A stretch of 64,000 bases of DNA from Actinopolyspora erythraea (GTDB lineage: Bacteria > Actinomycetota > Actinomycetes > Mycobacteriales > Pseudonocardiaceae), in assembly GCF_002263515.1 (NCBI RefSeq), contig NZ_CP022752.1, positions 248,001 to 312,000 on the forward strand. The letters run 5' to 3'. A program made the translations under genes and the position numbers. The number at the start of each line of letters is the position of its first letter. Position 1 is the first letter of the stretch. This document shows positions 28,332-37,217 of the stretch, piece after piece. Below the pieces are notes generated by a model. That model was not told the origin of the DNA. It searched no databases and worked only from the letters and a program-made list of their open reading frames with translations.

Positions 28332-29273
28332 CACAGCGGAACAACCCCCGGATTCCGGAGCGGTGGACCACACCGACCGCCACTCGCAGGTGCTCCGGCA
28401 CGCGGTAGGAGCGGCCGGTGCCTATCAGCATGTCCGCACGCATCCGGTGGACGCGGTGCTCCCGTGGGACGGCCGGCCCGAACGGGGCCGGCCCCACGCG
28501 GCCGGGGGCCACCGGCCTGTGACGCTTCACTGACGTTCCCCGCGACTCTCGCCTCGCTCGACCGCGGTTCCGTCGCACTCCTTCGCCGACGCCCGTCGTC
28601 GCCCCCGCTCGCGCGATTCGGCCCCCGCCGGGGGCTGTCACGAACGTGCTCCGGCGCGCGGAGCGGGCCGTGGTGCGCGGGCCCCTGTTCGGCTCCTCCG
28701 GGGCACCGGCTGGTGCGGGCGGAGCGCTTCGTCCGGTGACCACCTGACGCGACCGCGGACGCGATTTCGTCCTGCCCAGGGGGAGGCCCCGCACGGGATG
28801 GGGCCCGGGTGCGGGGAAGGCTCCGAACTAAAAGAAGGAACCGGGCGCCACCCCCGACGCGGCGCTCCGGTTCCTCCTTCTCGCGTGGTCCGTCCCCCGA
28901 CCAACCACGCTTTTCCCCGATCCCTCGATGGTCGGCCCCGAACCAACACATCGAAGGCTTGTTCTTCGGTTGTCCCGCCGTCGGCTCGACCACAGGCAGG
29001 CCCGGGTGGCGACCCGCTCGGCCGGATTCCCGATGGCTACGCCGAGTGTTCTCACGATCACTCGTACGTTGCACACCCTTAGCTTGCGTTATTTGAGCCG
29101 TCTTGCCAAGCCCTTTCACTCATGAAGACGTATCGGGAGCGGCGGGGGTTGCGTGCTGCGCCGAATTTTTTCGGTTCTTCTTCCTCTCGACTGGTCCAAG
29201 CCGCTCTCCTGCGAATATCGTTCCGGTTCGTTCGTCGGAGCGGGGTGGTGGTGAGCGGGATAACGTGAAAACC
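28332..29273. other. 0.94-kb intergenic region between crp and the MFS gene
   Basis: No frame here has a convincing ribosome site and real-gene composition. A strong hairpin lies at 28834-28880. The last 200 bases (29070-29270) are AT-richer and probably contain the MFS gene promoter. Confidence 0.45.
28834..28880 (-). terminator. Strong hairpin preceded by AACTAAAA
   Basis: GAAGGAACCGG (28834-28844) plus GCGCC (28845-28849) pair with GGCGC (28861-28865) and CCGGTTCC (28867-28874), giving a stem of about 14 bp with a small bulge. On the minus strand the stem is followed by TTTTAGTT, so it looks like a terminator for leftward transcription, though no leftward gene lies upstream of it. A bidirectional role is possible. 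Confidence 0.55.
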
Positions 29274-29320
29274 AGTGGTACTCGCGTACCACTTTCGTGA
29301 TACTGGTACGCGTGTCCCAC
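29274..29320. promoter_or_regulatory. Tandem operator-like repeats overlapping the MFS gene start
   Basis: AGTGGTAC (29274-29281) and GTACCACT (29286-29293) form an 8-bp perfect inverted repeat. A second, less perfect copy (TGGTAC-GCGT-GTCCCA) begins at 29304, about 28 bases further on, in the same orientation. The sites overlap or abut the GTG start codons of the exporter gene, where a repressor would block transcription. No candidate repressor gene is adjacent. Confidence 0.5.
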
Positions 29321-30559
29321 TCCGTCTCGTTGGCCGACTACCGCGCGGCACTGACCACCAGGGGTGCCGCCGCACCCGTGCTGACCTCGCTGCTGGCCAG
29401 GTTGCCCGTGGCCATGATCGGTCTCGCCCTGATGCTCTACGTGCAGCGAGTGACCGGATCGTTCGGCGTGGCGGGGCTGGTCTCGGCGGGCAACCTCGTC
29501 GGAGTGGCCGTGGGGTCCGTGGCGCAGGGGCGGATCATGGACCGGCTGGGACCCACCCGGCCACTGCTCGTGGTCTCGGCGATGTTCGCCGTCCTCGTGG
29601 CCGCCGAGATCGCGGCGGTGGAAGCCGGTGGTCCCGCCCTGCCGATGATCCTGCTGGCCGTCGCCGTCGGAGTGACCGAACCGATGACCGGTCCCGCCTC
29701 CCGGGCGCTCTGGACCAAGTTGTTGCCACCCGGGCGAGTGAGGGACGCGGCCTACTCGTACGAGGCCATCAGCATGGAGGTGTTCTTCATCCTCGGGCCC
29801 GGCATAGCGGGACTGCTGGTCAACATGCCCTGGGGCGGCACCGGAGTCCTCGTCGGGGCGTGCTGCATGATCACCGGCAGTACCGGGTTCGCGCTCACCC
29901 GGGCCGCCAGAGGCCAGCGCCCGCGAGGCGACGAGCGGAAGAGCGGATCGCTGCTGGGTGCGCTGGCCACCCCCGGTATGCGCAGCCTCGCGCTGGCCGC
30001 GTTCGGCTTCGGCGCGCTGCTGGGGATGATCGAGGTGGCTGTCCCGGCGGCGGCCGAGCGCGCTGGGCACTCCGCCATGGGTGGTCTGCTGCTCAGCGTG
30101 ATGTCGGTGAGCTCGGTGGTGGTCGGGGTGCTCTACGGCATGCGTCCCTGGCCCCGGCCGATGTACCTGCGACTGCCCGCCCTGCTGTTGGCCTTCGCGC
30201 TGCTCATCGCGCTGCTGGCGTTGCCGCGGACCCTGCTCGGCCTGACGCTGGCGCTGCTGGTCGCGGGCAGTCTGATCACGCCGCAGTCGACCTCCCACTC
30301 GGTCGCGTTGGAAACCGCCGCGCCCGCCGGCACGGCCACCGAGGCCTTCGGATGGGTCATCACCTCGGTGACGCTGGGGGCGGCCTTCGGGCAGTCCGTG
30401 AGCGGGCAGGTGGTGGAATCCGTCGCTCCGCCCGCCGCCTTCCTCGTGGCCAGCGGTGTCGGGCTGCTGCTGGGAGCGCTGCTGTGGTCACGGCGCCGTA
30501 CTCTGCTGGCCGACGGCCGGGAAGCGTCGAGCTCGACGTTCGCGGGCGCGGTGAGCTGA
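29297..30559 (+). CDS. MFS transporter
   Basis: About 420 residues with twelve predicted membrane helices in two halves, split by a polar loop near residues 205-220 (RGQRPRGDERKSGS). The motif-A-like loop after helix 2 is GRIMDRLGPTRP. This is a major facilitator of the small-molecule exporter type; the substrate is not predictable. Two in-frame GTGs, at 29297 and 29312, could start it, and an inverted repeat overlaps this region. It is monocistronic; hsp20 converges from the other side only 9 bases after its stop. Confidence 0.85.
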   Translation: MILVRVSHSVSLADYRAALTTRGAAAPVLTSLLARLPVAMIGLALMLYVQRVTGSFGVAGLVSAGNLVGVAVGSVAQGRIMDRLGPTRPLLVVSAMFAVLVAAEIAAVEAGGPALPMILLAVAVGVTEPMTGPASRALWTKLLPPGRVRDAAYSYEAISMEVFFILGPGIAGLLVNMPWGGTGVLVGACCMITGSTGFALTRAARGQRPRGDERKSGSLLGALATPGMRSLALAAFGFGALLGMIEVAVPAAAERAGHSAMGGLLLSVMSVSSVVVGVLYGMRPWPRPMYLRLPALLLAFALLIALLALPRTLLGLTLALLVAGSLITPQSTSHSVALETAAPAGTATEAFGWVITSVTLGAAFGQSVSGQVVESVAPPAAFLVASGVGLLLGALLWSRRRTLLADGREASSSTFAGAVS

Positions 30560-30568
30560 GGCCCCGCC

Positions 30569-31230
30569 CTACTTCACTCGAAGCTGTTCCGCGAGTCGCC
30601 CGCCCGCGTGGAGCGGCGTCGAGTTCCCCGCGACCTCCCCTGCTCCCGGCTCACGGGGTTTGGGGAACGGGACCGTGAACCGCCGGACGCCCCTTCGGCC
30701 CCGCAGCACTCGTGGCGAGTCCGACGGGGAGTCCGGCGGCGCCGGGAGTGGTGCTCGCTGGATCTCCACGCGGTGCGGCTTCTGCCGCTCGCTCTTTCTC
30801 ACCCGCACCGTCAGGACGCCGTTGTCGAGCTTGGCCTCCACGTTCTCGCTGTCCACACCCGAGGGCAGCGAACTGCGGTAGGAGAAGCTGCCCGTGTGCC
30901 TGGTGCGGCGGTGCGACACGCCGGAGCGTTCCCGCTCCCTCACCTCGCCGGTGATCCACAGCTCGTGGTCGCGGACCTCGACGTTGATGTCGTTTCGATC
31001 CACGCCGGGGAGCTCGACCTCGAACTCGTAGGCGTCCTCCGTCCCCGTGACGTCGACCAGCGGCTGCCACATGCCACCGGCCCCGGTGGTGCTCCACCCC
31101 GGGTCGAACATGCGTTCCATCCGGTCCCACATGTCCTCCAGCTCCCGGAACGGTTCCTGCCAAGAGCGGGCACCGGCCGGGCGTTCATCGGGCCGCGTTC
31201 CCCACGACGTGCCGGTACCGGTTCGGCCAT
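30569..31230 (-). CDS. Hsp20/alpha-crystallin small heat shock protein, apparent frameshift
   Basis: The alpha-crystallin core is intact: QPLVDVTGTEDAYEFEVELP, ELWITGEVRERE, SGSFSYR-type strands and KLDNGVLTVRVRK. It is followed by an unusually long Pro/Arg-rich tail. In the core frame no start codon precedes the conserved N-terminal WQEPFRELEDMWDRM. The ATG at 31230, with GAGGGAG upstream, encodes MAEPVPARRGERGP in another frame. Adding one base to the GGG run at 31190-31192 joins this to DERPAGARSWQEPFRELEDM, a typical Hsp20 N-terminus. It is either a real one-base deletion or a base-calling error. Small heat shock proteins hold unfolded proteins as ATP-independent chaperones. Confidence 0.78.
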
Positions 31231-31482
31231 GATCCGCTCCCTCCCTCGCCGCTCTACTGCCGTCACCAGCGCGATACCCCGCTGCCGTGGGTGGGCAGAC
31301 CGTGCTCGGGGACTCCTTCCCGCTGATCGGCCCTTCACCGGAACGGCCGGAGAGGGGAGCCGTGCTGTTGGCGAGCGGGGCCGTTCGACCTCGGCCCGCC
31401 GGAGGGGGAGCCGGCGGAGGTCGCGCCGAGCGGTCACCCGGCCACCCGGTCACCCGGGAGGGAACCGGACCGTTGGCGCCGC

Positions 31483-32322
31483 TCAGCGGAGCTCGCCGAC
31501 CTCCCGCAGGTAGCGCAGCTGCGCGCGCACCGTGCTCTCCGCCGCCGGTCGCACCGCGGGGTCCACATCCGCGTAGACGATGTCCACGACCTCGCCGGGT
31601 TCACCGTGGCCGCCCAGTTCCCCCAGTGCCGCACGCACCTGGTCCAGCCGCTGCCGCCGGTGCTCCAGATAGTGCGCGGCGGCCGCTCGGGCGTCGGGCT
31701 GTTCCGGCCCGTGACCGGGCAGCAGCCAGGTGTTCTCGGCCAGTCGGCTCAGGGCGCGCAACGACTCCAGGTACGAGCCCAGGTCGCCGTCCTCGGCCGC
31801 GACGACCGTCGTTCCCCTGCCCAGGATGCTGTCACCGGAGAACAGCGCGGTCACCCCGGCGTGTTCGGCGTGCAGGCACAGCGAGTCGGCGGTGTGCCCG
31901 GGGGTGGCCATGACCCGCAGCCGCACCCCGGCGGCCTCCAGCACCTCCCCGTCGTCGAGCGGTCCCGCGCCGAATCCCGCCGGGCTCACGGCCCCGTCGG
32001 CGCACAGCTCGGCGTCCAGGGCGCGAACCGGTGCCCCGGTGAGCTCGGCGAACTCCGCCGCTCCCTCGGTGTGGTCGGGGTGGTGGTGCGTGAGCAGCAC
32101 GCCGGTGATCCGGCCCTGCTCCCGCACGGCCCGCAGATGGGCCGCGTCGGAGGGGCCGGGGTCGATCACGATCCGCTCGTCCGAGGCGGGATCGCCCACC
32201 AGCCAGGTGTTCGTACCGTCCAGCGTCATCGCGCCCGGGTTGGGCGCCAGCAGCACGGTCGCGTAGTCGAGCACCCGGCGCGGGACGCCGGGAGCCGGGT
32301 GCTCGGGGAATGACGAGGCCAC
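31483..32322 (-). CDS. Metallo-beta-lactamase fold hydrolase (Rv3677c, LACTB2-like)
   Basis: 279 residues from a GTG at 32322, preceded by AGGAAAGG. The metal-binding motif THHHPDHTEG, the later histidine in ATPGHTADSLC, the bridging Asp in FSGDSILG and LLPGHGP are all present. The C-terminal winged-helix-like segment (EHRRQRLDQVRAALGEL ... STVRAQLRYLREVGEL) matches LACTB2-type proteins. The substrate is unknown; relatives act on RNA or thioesters. The upstream NUDIX gene ends 121 bases away in the same direction, so they are probably co-transcribed. It matches mycobacterial Rv3677c next to crp. Confidence 0.88.
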   Translation of the reverse strand: MASSFPEHPAPGVPRRVLDYATVLLAPNPGAMTLDGTNTWLVGDPASDERIVIDPGPSDAAHLRAVREQGRITGVLLTHHHPDHTEGAAEFAELTGAPVRALDAELCADGAVSPAGFGAGPLDDGEVLEAAGVRLRVMATPGHTADSLCLHAEHAGVTALFSGDSILGRGTTVVAAEDGDLGSYLESLRALSRLAENTWLLPGHGPEQPDARAAAAHYLEHRRQRLDQVRAALGELGGHGEPGEVVDIVYADVDPAVRPAAESTVRAQLRYLREVGELR

Positions 32323-32443
32323 CTCGTGTCCTTTCCTGATCGCCTGTCGCGGGGTCCCGCGCGGCCACCGGCTTCGCGGCATCCCCGCGAGCCGGGGCCG
32401 CGCGCTCGGGCTCGGGGCATCCGGGTCTTCGCCGGTGCGGCCC

Positions 32444-33268
32444 TCACTGCCCTTCGGGGACCTGCCGGTCGGGCAGCACCACCCGCCATGCTCCGTCCTG
32501 CCGCACCACTTTGGGAACAACCTTGTCGATGCTGCGTTCGGCGGTCAGGGCCATGGCGGCGTCGTCGTATTCCGCGAGCTCGGACAGGGTCACCCAGGTG
32601 GGCGGGAGCAGTCCGTTGCGGCCCGCTCGCCAGTCCGCCAGCGCTTCGAGGGGAGCGCGCCAGTAGGCCTCGGCGGCCTCCCCGGTGCGGGCGTCCGCCC
32701 GTTGCCCGCCGGGAACGGTGGTCAGGAAGAAGCGCGTGTCGTAGCGCCGTGGCTCCACCTCGGGAGTGACCCAGTTCGACCAGGGGACCAGCAGGTCGGC
32801 GCGCAGCACCAGCCGGTGCCGTCGCAGCATCTCCGACAACGAGAGCTCCTTGGCGACCAACGCCCGCCGCTCCGCGTCGTAGCGAGCCGTGTCCGAGACC
32901 ACCCGGTCGTCGCTCTCGCCCGCCAGCAGGACACCGGCCTCCTCGAACGTCTCCCGCACGGCGGCGCAGACCAGCGCGCGGGCCGCTCGGGGGTCGCAGG
33001 CGAACCGCCGCGCCCACCAGTCCGGTCCCGGCCCGCGCCAGGCGATCGAGGTCTCGCTGTCCCGGCTGTCCACCCCACCACCGGGGAAGGCCGTCATCCC
33101 GCCCGCGAACGGCATCCCCCGCACCCGGCGTTGCAGGAACACCTCCGGCCCGGTCGAGCCGTCCCGCAGCAGCACGACGGTCGCCGCGTCGCGCGGGGTG
33201 ACCGGCGGGTCCGCGGTCTCCTCCGGAACCATGCTCTCCGGCAGGGTCAGTTCTTCCGGCAGTCGCAT
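32444..33268 (-). CDS. NUDIX hydrolase
   Basis: 274 residues from the ATG at 33268 (MRLPEELTLP). The phosphohydrolase core reads DAATVVLLRDG...VFLQRRVRGMPFAGGMTAFPGGGVD, and the NUDIX helix is RALVCAAVRETFEEAGVLLAGE, separated from the glycines by an insertion of about 30 residues. This long-insert form is common in actinobacterial NUDIX proteins annotated as acyl-CoA or ADP-ribose hydrolases; the substrate is uncertain. It lies upstream of the metallo-hydrolase gene. The frame extends further upstream without protein-like sequence. Confidence 0.82.
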   Translation of the reverse strand: MRLPEELTLPESMVPEETADPPVTPRDAATVVLLRDGSTGPEVFLQRRVRGMPFAGGMTAFPGGGVDSRDSETSIAWRGPGPDWWARRFACDPRAARALVCAAVRETFEEAGVLLAGESDDRVVSDTARYDAERRALVAKELSLSEMLRRHRLVLRADLLVPWSNWVTPEVEPRRYDTRFFLTTVPGGQRADARTGEAAEAYWRAPLEALADWRAGRNGLLPPTWVTLSELAEYDDAAMALTAERSIDKVVPKVVRQDGAWRVVLPDRQVPEGQ

Positions 33269-33756
33269 GACAGCGACTCTAGAGGTTCGAGCGGAGGAGG
33301 TCAGCGGTTCCGTCCCACCCGTCGATTCCGCGGGAAACCGACGGGATGGTCGGAATTCGGATGTCACAGCTGGTGGCGTTTTCGCGAACCACCAGCGTGA
33401 GGTGTAGCCGGCCCCGGCGGGCCTCCCGATCGTTCCGGGGTGCGCTACGGTTCCCGTTCCCGTGCCGGGGGCGACGAGGGGCGGTTCTCGGCTGCACGAG
33501 GTGCTCGGCGTTGGCTGGTGCTCGTGCTCTCCGCGCGCGTGGAGGTGAGCCGAGAGCGCACCGGCCGACCACCGATCCCTGGAGGCGACCGGTCCCGGTA
33601 ACTGTGTCCGGGTCTCCTTGAGCATGGAGTACCGTCCAGCGGAACGTCCCGACACCGCTCGAACGAGGCACGGTGTCGGGATGTTTTCCGGGGTTGGCGG
33701 TGCCCTTTCGCCCTCGGTGGGATCGCGGGAAACCGACGGTGACCTCCGGGAGGGGC

Positions 33757-35154
33757 TCACCGCGCCTGGTTCGGCCCGGTGGAACCGATGGGCGGGAAGT
33801 TGCCGGTGCCGGGAACGGTGGTGGTCCGGGGGTCCTGCTGTGGTTCCGCTCCGACCGCTTCGTGGGAGTTGCCGGTATCGCCGGGTGACTTGTCCTGCTC
33901 CCGATGCGCCAGCTCCTCGTGCAGTTTCTGCAGCAGGTTCCGTTCCCGATCGGTCAGTTTGGCGTCCACAGCGGCCGGAACGGCGGGGTTGGGGTTGCCG
34001 TCCTCGCGGGACTCGGAGTGCTGTTCGGCGGGGTGGTCGTTCTCGACCGGGGCGGGCTCGAAAGTCGCGATCTCCGGGGGAGACGGAAAGTCGCCGGGCT
34101 GGGAGTACTCACCGGGTTCCGGGAAGCCGAACGAATCCGCGTGGTTCGTGCTCGGGGCGGGTTCGGGCAGGATGAAACCTGTCTCCTCCGGATCGGGTTC
34201 CGGGGGCAGGGAGCTTTCCTGCCGGTGGCCGGACTCCCGATAGCTGGATTCCCGACGGCCGGACTCCTGGTAACCGGAGTCGGGGAATCCGATCCCGAGC
34301 GGGTCCCTGTCGTCCGGCGGGTCCGCGTTCAGCGAGTTGCCGAATTCCGTGGCGGGCCACTCCGTGGTCAGCTCCACCGAGGGCGGGTCCGGCTCCGGAG
34401 CGGGGGAGTCGGCGAGCGCGTCGGGCTCACGAGGTTCCGGGCGTGGCGGAACGCCCAGCGGGTCCTCGCGGGAGGACGGTTCGGCGAAGTCGGCGACCTG
34501 CTCCCGGTGCCTGGTGCCCCGCCTGGTCGGTTCCGGGGCGGGGAGGTCGTGGTCCACCCGCACCTCGTGCGCGACGGCCAGGGCCTCCCGGTGGTAGTCC
34601 GGGAGTTCGTCGCCGGTCCGGAAGGCTTCCACGGAGCACTGGATCCCGTGGCGGCGCAGGGCGCGCAGCAGCTGGTAGTCGGTGGGGCCGACCGCCGTGG
34701 CACCGTCCACTTCGACCAGCAGCACTCGGCGCGGCACCGCTCCCGCCGCGACACCCGCCGCCGTCGTTCGCGCGGCGCACCACAGCGAGCGCAGGTTCGG
34801 CAGCCGTGCGGTGACTTCCCGCAACGCCGTGGACACGTCGTCGACCCGTTCCGGTTCGGTGAAGCGGTGCTTGTCCGAGCTCTCCGGCGAGTCCACCGCG
34901 AGCCGGTCGGTGAGGCCGCTGCGGGAGTTGGTGCGGCCCAGGATCGAGGACAGCTCGCGCTGCTCGTCCCGTGTCACGGGGATCCCGCCCGCCAGCAGCG
35001 TTCCGGTGACGAATTCGGCGGCGCTGTCCGGCTGCCCCGCGCCCGCGAACTCGCGTGCCGCGTTGATCGCGTCGTCGTCCAGCCGGCCGGTCAGCGCCAG
35101 CAGCAGCTCGTGCAGCCGGTCGACCGGACCGGCGCTGTTCGCCACGTCCACCAC
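33757..35154 (-). CDS. Unknown protein with long acidic low-complexity tail (paralogue 1)
   Basis: A 465-residue protein with a GTG start and AAGGAG 6 bases upstream. Residues 10-70 form a helical domain (HELLLALTGRLDDDAINAA) and residues 140-200 an alpha/beta segment (RRVLLVEVDGATAVGPTDYQLL ... PDYHREALAVAHEV). Both align with the neighbouring protein encoded at 35309. Residues 205-440 are Pro/Glu/Ser-rich and probably disordered, with ESGYQ/ESGRRES-like repeats near 300. The end, DAKLTDRERNLLQKLHEELAHRE, is a predicted helix. No signal peptide or membrane segment is seen. I do not recognise the family. Confidence 0.75.
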   Translation of the reverse strand: MVDVANSAGPVDRLHELLLALTGRLDDDAINAAREFAGAGQPDSAAEFVTGTLLAGGIPVTRDEQRELSSILGRTNSRSGLTDRLAVDSPESSDKHRFTEPERVDDVSTALREVTARLPNLRSLWCAARTTAAGVAAGAVPRRVLLVEVDGATAVGPTDYQLLRALRRHGIQCSVEAFRTGDELPDYHREALAVAHEVRVDHDLPAPEPTRRGTRHREQVADFAEPSSREDPLGVPPRPEPREPDALADSPAPEPDPPSVELTTEWPATEFGNSLNADPPDDRDPLGIGFPDSGYQESGRRESSYRESGHRQESSLPPEPDPEETGFILPEPAPSTNHADSFGFPEPGEYSQPGDFPSPPEIATFEPAPVENDHPAEQHSESREDGNPNPAVPAAVDAKLTDRERNLLQKLHEELAHREQDKSPGDTGNSHEAVGAEPQQDPRTTTVPGTGNFPPIGSTGPNQAR

Positions 35155-35308
35155 GGGATTCTCCTTAGTTGCTTACTCGAGGTGCCCCACGCGGCCGCGA
35201 GGCGCCGGCTTCACGTCGACCACCGACCGGCCACGGAACACGCCGGATGTCACGAGATCCGAGGGAAGAGCGTTTCGAGCCGTCGTGGTGCTGGTCGGTC
35301 ATCGGTGA

Positions 35309-35932
35309 TCAGTGCGAGCCCGTGAGTTCGCCGCTGCCGGTGCAGATCAGGTTCGAGGCGAGCTGTGCGCGACCGTGGTAGTCCGGCGGCTCGATCTCGG
35401 TGGGTAGCACCTCCACGAGGGGGGTGTGGTTGCCGAGAGCGCGCAGGATTCGTTGGATCTCGCCGGTCAGTTCGACCGGATCGCCGCTGGTGCTGACCAG
35501 TATCACCCGGCTCTGGGGCGCCGAGTCCGCCGCGGTGGTGTCGCGCCGCCAGCTGTCGCGGACCTCGCCCACTCCGGGGCGGCCGCGCAGCGTCGCGCCG
35601 AGCACGAGTGCCTCCGAGTCACCCTTGTCGTCCCCCGGGGCGGCCGCCGTGAACGCGTGGCGGCGCTGCGGTGATCCGTCCTCCGGCAGGATCGCCCCCA
35701 CAGCGGCCGGGTCGGCTCCCATGGGCAGCAGTGCTTCGGAGAGCAGCCGGTGGTCGGCATCGGTCAGCCCGATGCGCTCCCGCACCAGTTGCTTCGGCAG
35801 CGAGACGGCCATCACTTCCCCGGCCGCGCCCGCCAGCCAGTCGCGGTAGCGCCACAGCGACTCGTCGGGGATGCGGCCCGCGAGCCGGAGCAACAGCTCG
35901 TGACACAACAGGCTGGTGTCGCGGTCGGTCAC
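35309..35932 (-). CDS. Unknown protein (paralogue 2 of the upstream-downstream pair)
   Basis: A 207-residue protein from a GTG at 35932 with GAGGGGA upstream. The N-terminal HELLLRLAGRIPDESLWRYRDW and the later SRVILVSTSGDPVELTGEIQRILRAL ... PPDYHGRAQLASNL align along the whole length with the first 200 residues of the protein encoded at 33757. The two are therefore tandem paralogues, 154 bases apart on the same strand, and this one lacks the acidic tail. No enzyme motif is visible. A cytoplasmic location is likely, and the function is unknown. Confidence 0.75.
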   Translation of the reverse strand: MTDRDTSLLCHELLLRLAGRIPDESLWRYRDWLAGAAGEVMAVSLPKQLVRERIGLTDADHRLLSEALLPMGADPAAVGAILPEDGSPQRRHAFTAAAPGDDKGDSEALVLGATLRGRPGVGEVRDSWRRDTTAADSAPQSRVILVSTSGDPVELTGEIQRILRALGNHTPLVEVLPTEIEPPDYHGRAQLASNLICTGSGELTGSH

Positions 35933-36196
35933 GTCTCGTCATCCCCTCCGGGGCGAGGCCCCAGCACGCTGCGTCGAACAGTCATCGGCATTTGCATCCG
36001 TATGGGTGATTTTCCCTCGGAAATCTCTGCGATCAACCCGCAACACGCATCCGGATCTTGTTACTCACAGCTCACTATAAACAGCACTATCGCCCGAATG
36101 GGTGGAGTGCATGCTGTTCCGTTCCGCCGAGGAGGACGTGGCCCGGACAGCGATGTGGGTTACCCGTTCCCGCGGTGACGAGTCCCCGCGACGGTG

Positions 36197-36664
36197 TCAG
36201 TGACCCTCGGACACCTCGGCGATCAGTTCCACCTCGACCGGAGCTCCCATCGGAAGCTCGGCCACGCCGACCGCCGAACGCGCGTGCGCCCCGGACTCGC
36301 CGAATATCTCCCCGAGCAGCTCCGAGGCGCCGTTGAGCACCCCGGGCTGACCGGTGAACCCCTCGGCCGAGGCCACGAAACCGACCACTTTGACCACCCC
36401 GGCCAACGAGTCCAACCCGACGACGCCGTCCACCGCCGCCAGCGCGTTCAGGGTGCAGACCCGTGCCAACCCCCGCGCCGCCTCGGGCTCGACCGCTCCA
36501 CCCACCTTGCCGGTGGTCGACAACGTGCCGGAAACGATGGGCAGCTGTCCCGCGGTGTGGACGTGGTTCCCGGTTCGCACGGCGGGAACGTACGAGGCAA
36601 GGGGACGTGCCATCTCCGGCAGCTCCAACCCGAGCTCGGCCAAACGGTCGGTCCAGATGCCCAT
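36197..36664 (-). CDS. RidA-family protein (Rv3678c-like)
   Basis: A 155-residue YjgF/YER057c/UK114-type protein. Family features include VHTAGQLPIVSG, the internal CTLNALAAVDGVVGLDSLAGVVKVVGFVAS and the C-terminal ARSAVGVAELPMGAPVEVELIAE. Relatives hydrolyse reactive enamine/imine intermediates, but this longer actinobacterial subgroup lacks the archetypal arginine context of RidA (PMGAPVEVE replaces LP..ARVEIE), so its reaction is unproven. It sits in the conserved position before the ArsA-like pair. The 270 bases upstream of its neighbour on the left hold no gene. Confidence 0.85.
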   Translation of the reverse strand: MGIWTDRLAELGLELPEMARPLASYVPAVRTGNHVHTAGQLPIVSGTLSTTGKVGGAVEPEAARGLARVCTLNALAAVDGVVGLDSLAGVVKVVGFVASAEGFTGQPGVLNGASELLGEIFGESGAHARSAVGVAELPMGAPVEVELIAEVSEGH

Positions 36665-36908
36665 GGTGAACGCACCAATCTCTCGGAAAACGGGCCCGGC
36701 GGCGACCCCGCCGGTTCCACGGAACCGGTCGTTCCCGCCCCGGTGGGCGGGAACGACCGGAGAATCACTCGATCCGAGGACGGGAGCGCGGTCTCACGCC
36801 ACCGTCCTGACGTCCCTCGTTCGACCTCCGGCTTCCCGGTGAGGAGTGGGCGGAGAGCACCGCCGGACGAGCACCCCGCCATCCCGGCCGGAGAACCCGG
36901 CGGGCTCG

Positions 36909-37064
36909 TTACTCCTTCGGACGCTTCATGTAGGCGACCATCTGCTCACCGGTCGGTCCCGGCAGGACGGCGACGAGCTCCCAGCCGTCCTCGCCCCACT
37001 GGTCGAGGATCTGCTTGGTCGCGTGGCTGAGCAGCGGCACTGTCGAGTACTCCCACTTGGTCAT
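36909..37064 (-). CDS. 51-residue DUF4177-type protein (Rv3678A-like)
   Basis: A short gene: ATG at 37064, TAA at 36909-36911, encoding MTKWEYSTVPLLSHATKQIL, then DQWGEDGWELVAVLPGPTGE and ending QMVAYMKRPKE. The WEY...LLNxxG-x-DGWELV pattern is that of the DUF4177 family. A protein of exactly this type lies between the Rv3678c and Rv3679 equivalents in mycobacteria. The function is unknown. It shares a short divergent region with the first ArsA-like gene, whose GTG start is at 37218. Confidence 0.88.
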   Translation of the reverse strand: MTKWEYSTVPLLSHATKQILDQWGEDGWELVAVLPGPTGEQMVAYMKRPKE

Positions 37065-37217
37065 GCCGCCACCCTAAGAGGCTGTCTCGGGCCCCGTGCC
37101 TCGGGATCGCGTGTTCGACCCGGTCAGGGCACCACCCGAGCCGGGCTCGGCTCGCACCGCTTTCCCCCTCAGCTCGCCGAGCGGACAACGGCCCCCGGAT
37201 GAGCCTAGGCTGATCGT

